Positions 1 to 4,698 of a stretch of 6,660 nt of DNA are shown one piece after another (the first letter of the stretch is position 1; each line of letters begins with the position of its first letter). The DNA lies in the NCBI GenBank assembly GCA_035307785.1, contig DATGHS010000535.1:1-6660 (forward strand), in the 5' to 3' direction. Made by a program: the position numbers and the translations under genes. Below the pieces are notes generated by a model, which was not told the origin of the DNA, made no database searches, and saw nothing but the letters and a program-made list of their open reading frames with translations. The stretch comes from DATGHS01 sp035307785 (GTDB lineage: Bacteria > Planctomycetota > Planctomycetia > Gemmatales > Gemmataceae).

Positions 1-2
1 GC

Positions 3-42
3 CGCTTGCGGCTTAGCGCTAGTGAGCGCTAAGCCACAAGCG
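3..42. repeat. Long imperfect intergenic hairpin (possible terminator or dispersed palindromic repeat)
   Basis: Bases 10-20 (GGCTTAGCGCT) are the exact reverse complement of bases 25-35, with a 4-base loop (AGTG). The stem continues outward from 3-8 paired with 37-42, interrupted by one C/A mismatch (9 against 36), so 17 of 18 positions pair. It lies 6 bases past the stop codon of the minus-strand PLP enzyme gene, where a transcription terminator would be expected. A T-run on the minus strand would fall outside the window, so intrinsic termination cannot be confirmed. The length and GC-rich, nearly symmetric form also fit a dispersed intergenic palindrome of the REP type; copy number cannot be seen here. 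Confidence 0.6.
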
Positions 43-48
43 ACAGAT

Positions 49-1164
49 TCAGATACTCAACTCCCGGTCCCGCGCGACTATATCCCACCGCTCGGTCACT
101 TCGCCGTTTTCGACCACCAGCGCTTGTTTATGCAGCGCCACCGTCGGGCAAATATGCGCCGGCAGCGCGTAGATCACGTCGCCGGGCTGGAATTGATCCG
201 CCTTCGGGCTGCGGATCACAAAATGCTCTTCATTCTGCAAGAGCGGCTCATGTTCGGGCATGTCGAGCAACACGCAGCGTTTGCCGGCCGGTTGATCGGG
301 CGAAACGGCCTTGTAGCCCAGGTCCAGCGTGATCCGATCGCCGACGGGCCGGCTAATGACGCGCGTTAGCAACAACGCGGCCGGTTGGATTCCCAGCTCG
401 GGATACTTGTGACCGTAGCCGTAGTCGTGCAGCGATAGTGTTCCGGGCGAAAGCTCGGCCCCAGGTATTTTGCATTCGGCGTGCACTGGAAAGGTCGGCG
501 TGCCACCAAGTACCATCCGCGGCACCGGGAAGCCGGCTTTTTCCAGTTTCGCCCGAAGTTCGAGCACTGGGCCGAGCAAATCGCTCACTGCTTGCTTGCG
601 CTCTGCCAGCGACTCCTGATGATTGTGCCCGTCGTAAACATGCAAGCCCGCCGGGTGCAAACCAGGCGAGCGCGTCATTTGCTGATACAACGCGAATGCC
701 TTCTCCCCGGCTTCGATGCCGGTGCGGTGCATTCCGCAATCGATATCCACGTATGCGTCGACATTCTGGCCGGCCCCGGACAATACCGAGGACAACATTT
801 GCAGCGGCTTTGGATGGTCGATCAATACACCGAAACGCGTCTTTGGAAATTTCCGCGCCAGCTTTGCCACGCGCTGGCAATTCGGCCCAACGATCGGATA
901 CGCGATCAGCACGTCCGGAATCTCGCACGTCGCCAGCATCTCGGCCTCGGCAATGGTGGCGCACTTTTGCTTGGTGATGCCAGCCGCCAGTTGCATGCGG
1001 GCAATCTCGCGGGTCTTGTGTGTCTTGACGTGTGGCCGGAGCCGCGACGGGTCGCCGGCAATTTCGACAGTCCGTGCAATGTTCCGGCGAATCAGGTCCT
1101 TGTAGAAAAGCAACGACGGACTAAAGACGGTTTCCGGATGTTTCAAACAATAAGCGGCGTTCAT
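49..1164 (-). CDS. PLP-dependent D-threonine aldolase / D-serine dehydratase family protein (alanine racemase-like N-terminal fold)
   Basis: A complete 371-residue protein, the usual length for this fold-type III PLP family, with no signal peptide and so cytosolic. The N-terminal TIM barrel carries the PLP lysine in the motif RPHVKTHKT (residues 43-51, Lys47). Other barrel motifs follow: YVDIDCGMHRTG (138-149), GLHVYDGHNH (173-182) and the phosphate-binding GGTPTFP (220-226). The C-terminal beta domain ends with PAHICPTVALH, giving a likely divalent-metal pair His337 and Cys339. Family members cleave D-threonine-type beta-hydroxy-D-amino acids to glycine and an aldehyde, or dehydrate D-serine to pyruvate and ammonia. 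The His-x-Cys pair is the arrangement known from eukaryotic D-serine dehydratase, whereas D-threonine aldolases have His-x-Asp, so D-serine dehydratase-like chemistry is a fair guess but not proven. The ATG at 1164 has only a weak upstream purine stretch. The gene is transcribed away from the hydrolase gene and followed by a strong hairpin; no partner gene reveals its substrate. Confidence 0.9.
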   Translation of the reverse strand: MNAAYCLKHPETVFSPSLLFYKDLIRRNIARTVEIAGDPSRLRPHVKTHKTREIARMQLAAGITKQKCATIAEAEMLATCEIPDVLIAYPIVGPNCQRVAKLARKFPKTRFGVLIDHPKPLQMLSSVLSGAGQNVDAYVDIDCGMHRTGIEAGEKAFALYQQMTRSPGLHPAGLHVYDGHNHQESLAERKQAVSDLLGPVLELRAKLEKAGFPVPRMVLGGTPTFPVHAECKIPGAELSPGTLSLHDYGYGHKYPELGIQPAALLLTRVISRPVGDRITLDLGYKAVSPDQPAGKRCVLLDMPEHEPLLQNEEHFVIRSPKADQFQPGDVIYALPAHICPTVALHKQALVVENGEVTERWDIVARDRELSI

Positions 1165-1199
1165 GGATTGCTCGTTTCGTACTAACGTAGGCTACTCAC

Positions 1200-1225
1200 G
1201 TAGAACGGAATAAATTCCGTTCTAC
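1200..1225. repeat. Perfect 12-bp-arm palindrome in the divergent intergenic region
   Basis: GTAGAACGGAAT (1200-1211) is followed by AA and then its exact reverse complement ATTCCGTTCTAC (1214-1225). It lies between two divergently transcribed genes, ends 5 bases before the Shine-Dalgarno of the hydrolase gene, and starts 35 bases upstream of the PLP enzyme start. A shorter palindrome (GTAG-g-CTAC, 1187-1195) sits beside it, and the hexamer ACGTAG occurs at 1185-1190 and 1198-1203. It could be an operator for a dimeric regulator, a hairpin in the 5' leader of the hydrolase mRNA, or one copy of a dispersed intergenic repeat. The remaining bases of the 1165-1240 gap show no convincing -35/-10 pair. 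Confidence 0.65.
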
Positions 1226-1230
1226 ATATT

Positions 1231-1236
1231 GGAGAG
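1231..1236 (+). promoter_or_regulatory. Shine-Dalgarno site that fixes the hydrolase start
   Basis: GGAGAG lies 4 bases (GGAG, 6 bases) before the ATG at 1241. An in-frame TTG at 1229 would open the frame 4 codons earlier, but it overlaps this site and would add MERI in front of an otherwise clean signal peptide. The ATG at 1241 is therefore preferred. Confidence 0.7.
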
Positions 1237-1240
1237 AATC

Positions 1241-3370
1241 ATGACGAGCCGAACTGCACTGGCGTCATTCGTTCTTGTCCTGCTTTTCACCGTCACTGCC
1301 CCCGCGGAAGAACCAAAGCCCGATTACAGTCGTGGGCAGAAAATGCTCGACGCCTACTTCCGTCGCCGCGTTAAGCAGATTTCCGACGATTGTTTGAAAG
1401 GTATCAACACGAAGGAAGAATGGGAAAAGCGCCGGCCCGAATATCGGCGGCAATTCCTCGACATGATTGGCCTCTGGCCATTGCCGCCGCGCTCGGACCT
1501 GAAGGCGACGATTACCGGCAAGATTGAATCGGAGAAGTTCACGGTCGAGAAGCTGCACTTCCAATCGATGCCTGGGTTGTATGTCACCGCGAATTTGTAT
1601 GTGCCGAAGAATGCGAAGTCGCTGCCGACGGTTCTCTATGTCTGCGGGCACGGCAACGTTGTGAAAGACGGTGTCTCCTATGGCAGCAAGGTTTTCTACC
1701 AGCATCACCCGGCCTGGCTGGCTGAGAATGGCTACGTCTGCCTGATTCTCGACACGCTCGAACTCGGCGAGATTCCGGGCGAGCATCACGGCACGAGCCG
1801 CAAGGGCATGTGGTGGTGGCAGGCGGCCGGCTACACGCCGGCGGGAATCGAGTGTTGGAATGCGATGCGGGCTCTGGATTATCTGGAAACCCGGCCCGAA
1901 GTCGATACGAAGCGCCTGGCCGTCACTGGCCGCAGCGGCGGCGGGGCCACGAGTTGGTGGCTAGCCGCGGCCGATGACCGCCCGCAGTGCATCATCCCCG
2001 TGGCCGGTATCACCGACTTGTGGTCGCACTTGATCGAGGGCGAAATGGAGCCGTATCGCAAAGGCGGCGTCATCGCCGGACATTGCGACTGCATGTACAT
2101 GGTGAACACTTACCAATGGGACTTCCCGCTGGTCGCCGCCTTGTGCGCTCCGCGGCCACTCATGCTCGGCAACAGCGATTCTGATTCGATCTTTCCCCTC
2201 GGCGGCGTCCGCCGGCTGGCTGAAAAAGTTCGCCGCATTTACGATCTTTACGGTGCCGGCGACAAATTCACGGTGTTGGAAACTTCCGGCCCGCACAAAG
2301 ACACGCCGGAACTTCGCCTTGGTGCATTCCGCTGGCTCAACCGCTGGCTGAAGAACGACAACGGACCGGTGGTAGAGAAAGAGCGCACGCCATTTACGCC
2401 GCAAGAGTTGAAGGTGCTAGATCGCGTGCCGCAAGACGCGATCAACGCGAAGATTCACGAGAAATGGATTCTTCGCGACGCGCCAAATGGCATGCCAAAG
2501 CCCGATGCGGAATTTGCCAAGCGCTGGCCGCAGGTGCGGCAGCAGTGGCTCGACGTATTGAAGGAGCAAGCGTTTCGCAATTGGCCGAAGAACCCGCCGC
2601 CGCTGAATGTGCGCCTGGCGGCGGACATCAAGAACGATGGCATGCGTTTGCGGGCTTGGGATTTTGTAAGTGAGGATGACGTGGAATTGCGCATTTGGAT
2701 GACGACGGCCGAAAACGTAGAGATACCCGCTACAGTCAGTTTGGAATTGGCGAACGATGACGCGGTGGAGGCATTGGCGCAGACATTGCCTCGAGCTTTT
2801 GCAGCGGCGTTTCCCGGCTTGCAAATGCGCGACAAGTACGAGGCCGCTCTCAAGGAATTCCACCAGAAGTTGCACACGAAAGAGCATGGCCGAGCGTACC
2901 TTGTTCCGCGTGGTATCGGGCCAACTCGATGGGCGGCTGCCGGCAGCAAAGAAGACGTTTTGGCAAAGCGGCGGTTTGCCTTGATCGGCCAGACCCTCGA
3001 CGGACAGCGAGTGTGGGATGTTCGCCGTGCCTGTAAAGCCATCAGTCAGCTATTCGATTTGAAAAAAACGCAGTTGCGAATTCACGCAATTGGTGAGTTG
3101 GCCGGCATCGCCGTTCACGCAGCAATTTTCGAGCCAGAGATATATTCCCTCGACTTAATCGATCTGCGCGAATCTTACCGACTGGGGCCGACTTTTCTCA
3201 ATGTGCTCAAGTACTTCGATGTACCGCAGGCGCTTGCCCTAGTCTCCAAAAAGAACTTACTTCTCACGGTCTCCATTCACGCAAAAGTGAAGGTCTGGGA
3301 ATGGCCACAGGATCTAGGGGGCCAATTGGGACTGAGCGGTGGGTTGAGAATACAATTCGTTAGCGACTGA
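1241..3370 (+). CDS. Secreted tandem alpha/beta-hydrolase, acetyl xylan esterase-like, with a degenerate second domain
   Basis: The protein has 709 residues from the ATG at 1241. Residues 1-22 form a Sec signal peptide (basic start, hydrophobic run ending in APA before EE), so it acts outside the cytoplasm. The first domain (about 85-375) is an alpha/beta-hydrolase of the AXE1/Abhydrolase_7 kind: strand and loop YVCGHG (133-138), nucleophile elbow GRSGGG with Ser232, acid Asp315 in DSDSIFP, and His352 in SGPH. These form a complete Ser-Asp-His triad, consistent with an esterase, perhaps deacetylating a polysaccharide; the substrate is not visible. The second half (about 440-709) keeps the outline of another hydrolase domain, for instance LRIHAIGELAGIAVHAA around 611-627 and LNVLKYFDVPQALAL further on, but has GELAG (618-622) where a catalytic G-x-S-x-G would be, with Leu620 at the serine position. 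It therefore looks like a non-catalytic copy. The gene diverges from the PLP enzyme gene across a palindrome and is followed by a 67-base gap without an obvious terminator. Confidence 0.85.
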   Translation: MTSRTALASFVLVLLFTVTAPAEEPKPDYSRGQKMLDAYFRRRVKQISDDCLKGINTKEEWEKRRPEYRRQFLDMIGLWPLPPRSDLKATITGKIESEKFTVEKLHFQSMPGLYVTANLYVPKNAKSLPTVLYVCGHGNVVKDGVSYGSKVFYQHHPAWLAENGYVCLILDTLELGEIPGEHHGTSRKGMWWWQAAGYTPAGIECWNAMRALDYLETRPEVDTKRLAVTGRSGGGATSWWLAAADDRPQCIIPVAGITDLWSHLIEGEMEPYRKGGVIAGHCDCMYMVNTYQWDFPLVAALCAPRPLMLGNSDSDSIFPLGGVRRLAEKVRRIYDLYGAGDKFTVLETSGPHKDTPELRLGAFRWLNRWLKNDNGPVVEKERTPFTPQELKVLDRVPQDAINAKIHEKWILRDAPNGMPKPDAEFAKRWPQVRQQWLDVLKEQAFRNWPKNPPPLNVRLAADIKNDGMRLRAWDFVSEDDVELRIWMTTAENVEIPATVSLELANDDAVEALAQTLPRAFAAAFPGLQMRDKYEAALKEFHQKLHTKEHGRAYLVPRGIGPTRWAAAGSKEDVLAKRRFALIGQTLDGQRVWDVRRACKAISQLFDLKKTQLRIHAIGELAGIAVHAAIFEPEIYSLDLIDLRESYRLGPTFLNVLKYFDVPQALALVSKKNLLLTVSIHAKVKVWEWPQDLGGQLGLSGGLRIQFVSD

Positions 3371-3424
3371 GATAGTTTCCGTTCGTACAATGTTCATTCG
3401 ACCTTTAATGTTGCAAACACCAAC

Positions 3425-3428
3425 GGAG
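3425..3428 (+). promoter_or_regulatory. Shine-Dalgarno site that fixes the DUF3467 start
   Basis: GGAG lies 9 bases before the ATG at 3438. The frame is open further upstream with ATG codons at 3390 and 3408, but neither has such a site, and the extra N-terminal residues (MFIRPLMLQTP...) do not look like the family, whose members start close to an MADQ-type sequence. Confidence 0.6.
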
Positions 3429-3437
3429 TTCCCCACA

Positions 3438-3797
3438 ATGGCTGATCAACACACGCCACCTGCCGGTGAAGGCAGCGGACAACCGACGCAAGTGCAAATT
3501 CCTGTCGACATCAGCGGCATGGTATCCAGTTATGCCAATTTCTTTCGGGTCAGCGGCACGCCGGAAGAGATTGTGCTCGATTTCGGCCTGAACACGCAGC
3601 AAATGGCCGCCGGCGGGCCGGAGCCCGTGAAGTTGAACCAGCGGCTGGTGATGAGCTTCTACACTGCCAAACGTTTGCTTGGTGCGCTTCAGTGGGCGGT
3701 CAGCCGTTATGAGCAAAACTTCGGCAACCTCGAAACCGATTTTCAAAAACGCATGCGGCCGCAACAACAGCAGCAGCCGCGGCCTGCGGGAATGTGA
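3438..3797 (+). CDS. DUF3467 family small protein of unknown function
   Basis: A 119-residue soluble protein with no signal peptide or membrane segment. A polar, Pro/Gly/Gln-rich N-terminal tail (residues 1-20) leads into the conserved core: QVQIPVDISGMVSSYANFFRV (about 18-38), then SGTPEEIVLDFGLN (39-52), a Gly/Pro-rich loop, and QRLVMSFYTAKRLLGALQWAVSRYEQNFG leading into LETD near the C terminus. This pattern (YANF.RV..TPEE...DFG.N, then an FYTAK.LL.AL..A. helix) is what I recognise as DUF3467, a family found repeatedly in planctomycetes and other bacteria and with no established biochemical role. The C terminus ends in a five-glutamine run (109-113) and a Pro/Arg tail. The gene sits between the exported hydrolase and the SDR-E1 pair with gaps of 67 bases on each side, so it may be its own transcription unit or part of a loose run. 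TACAAT at 3386-3391 could be a -10 element but no good -35 accompanies it. Confidence 0.85.
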   Translation: MADQHTPPAGEGSGQPTQVQIPVDISGMVSSYANFFRVSGTPEEIVLDFGLNTQQMAAGGPEPVKLNQRLVMSFYTAKRLLGALQWAVSRYEQNFGNLETDFQKRMRPQQQQQPRPAGM

Positions 3798-3864
3798 TCT
3801 TGCGAATTTCGCCGCCGGGGGACTTCAAGGATGACGACCTTCGGTGTGCTCGTGCGCATCCAGA

Positions 3865-4698
3865 ATGGCTCCGCCTACCTTGCCTCACCATGATCTCTTC
3901 AGTCTCGCCGGCCGCGTGGCCCTGGTAAGCGGCGCGGCCCGCGGACTGGGGCGCGCCATGGCAACTGCCCTCGCCGAGGCCGGCGCCGACCTTGTGCTGG
4001 CCGACCGCAACGTCGAAGGATTGCACCAAACAGCAGAAAACATCGAAAGGTTTGGTCGGCGCGCTGTTCGCTTCCCATGCGACGTCTCCCAGCCAGACGA
4101 AATTCGAGCCATGTTCGCTCGCCTGGACGCCGAATTCGGCCGGATCGATTTTCTGGGCAACGTGGCCGGCGACGGCGTACTTGGGAAACCGGAAGAAATC
4201 GCGCTCAGCGATGTGGAGCAAACCTGGCGCAATCTGGTCTTTGGCCGCTTCTGCTGCTGCCAGGAAGCCGGCCGGCGCATGCTGCAAGCCGGCCGGGGCA
4301 GCATCGTAAACATCGGCTCCATCGCCGCCGTCACGGCGTTGGGCCGTAGTCACATCGCCTACAGCATGGCTATGGGCGCCGTCGTGCAGATGACACGTGA
4401 ACTTAGTACCGAATGGAGCGGCCGCGGCGTGCGCGTGAATGCGATCTTGCCGGCGCAAATCATTAATCCGGGCCTCGAAGCGCGCATGGCGGGCGATCCG
4501 AACTTGCGGGCGAAGTTTCTGAGCGGCATTCCGGCGAATCGATTTGGCCATCCCGACGACATCAAAGGTCTGTCGGTCTTTCTCGCATCCGACGCTTCAA
4601 GCTGGATCACGGGCGCGTTAATCCCGCTCGACGGCGGCAACCTCGCCCTGAATGCCGGCGGCACCAAGGGCATCGGGAGGGAACCAGCCCATGGGTAG
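3865..4698 (+). CDS. SDR-family oxidoreductase-like protein with the catalytic lysine replaced by methionine
   Basis: The protein has 277 residues from the ATG at 3865, a normal length for a classical SDR of the 3-oxoacyl-ACP reductase / gluconate dehydrogenase type, and is cytosolic. The Rossmann fold is clear: VSGAARGLG (21-29) is the dinucleotide-binding glycine motif, Asp47 at the end of the second strand suggests NAD(H) preference, CDVS (72-75) contacts the adenine, and GNVAG (98-102) replaces the usual NNAG. Ser152 (NIGSIAAV) and Tyr166 of the active site are present, but the YxxxK motif reads YSMAM, so Met170 (codon ATG at 4372) stands where the catalytic lysine belongs. The helix-4 asparagine region is also shifted (WRNLVFGRF, 121-129). 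The protein ends with the usual ITGALIPLDGG (about 249-259). It could be a reductase with altered chemistry or a non-catalytic partner. A GTG at 3844 would add 7 residues; neither start has a good Shine-Dalgarno. Its last 8 bases overlap the start of the fused E1 gene, implying one operon. Confidence 0.88.
   Translation: MAPPTLPHHDLFSLAGRVALVSGAARGLGRAMATALAEAGADLVLADRNVEGLHQTAENIERFGRRAVRFPCDVSQPDEIRAMFARLDAEFGRIDFLGNVAGDGVLGKPEEIALSDVEQTWRNLVFGRFCCCQEAGRRMLQAGRGSIVNIGSIAAVTALGRSHIAYSMAMGAVVQMTRELSTEWSGRGVRVNAILPAQIINPGLEARMAGDPNLRAKFLSGIPANRFGHPDDIKGLSVFLASDASSWITGALIPLDGGNLALNAGGTKGIGREPAHG
4675..4680 (+). promoter_or_regulatory. Shine-Dalgarno site for the fused E1 gene, inside the SDR coding end
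   Basis: GGGAGG lies 10 bases before the ATG at 4691, within the last codons of the SDR gene. With the ATGGGTAG overlap (4691-4698: E1 start, then SDR stop) this fits translational coupling between the two genes and supports the start chosen for E1. Confidence 0.65.

Noticed and set aside
481..1185. Plus-strand open frame opposite the PLP enzyme
   Set aside because: The minus-strand frame has the PLP lysine and metal-site motifs; the plus-strand reading has none.
3..1225. The two palindromes as terminal inverted repeats of a mobile element around the PLP enzyme gene
   Set aside because: The sequences of the two palindromes are unrelated, each is a self-contained hairpin, and no transposase or target duplication is seen.
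1229..1240. TTG at 1229 as the start of the hydrolase
   Set aside because: It overlaps the Shine-Dalgarno of the ATG at 1241 and would extend an already complete signal peptide.
3386..3391. TACAAT as a -10 box for the DUF3467 gene
   Set aside because: No acceptable -35 hexamer lies 16-18 bases upstream, so a promoter cannot be supported from sequence alone.
3700..4551. Minus-strand open frame of 283 codons opposite the SDR gene
   Set aside because: It has no recognisable motif and overlaps two clearly coding plus-strand genes (DUF3467 and SDR).
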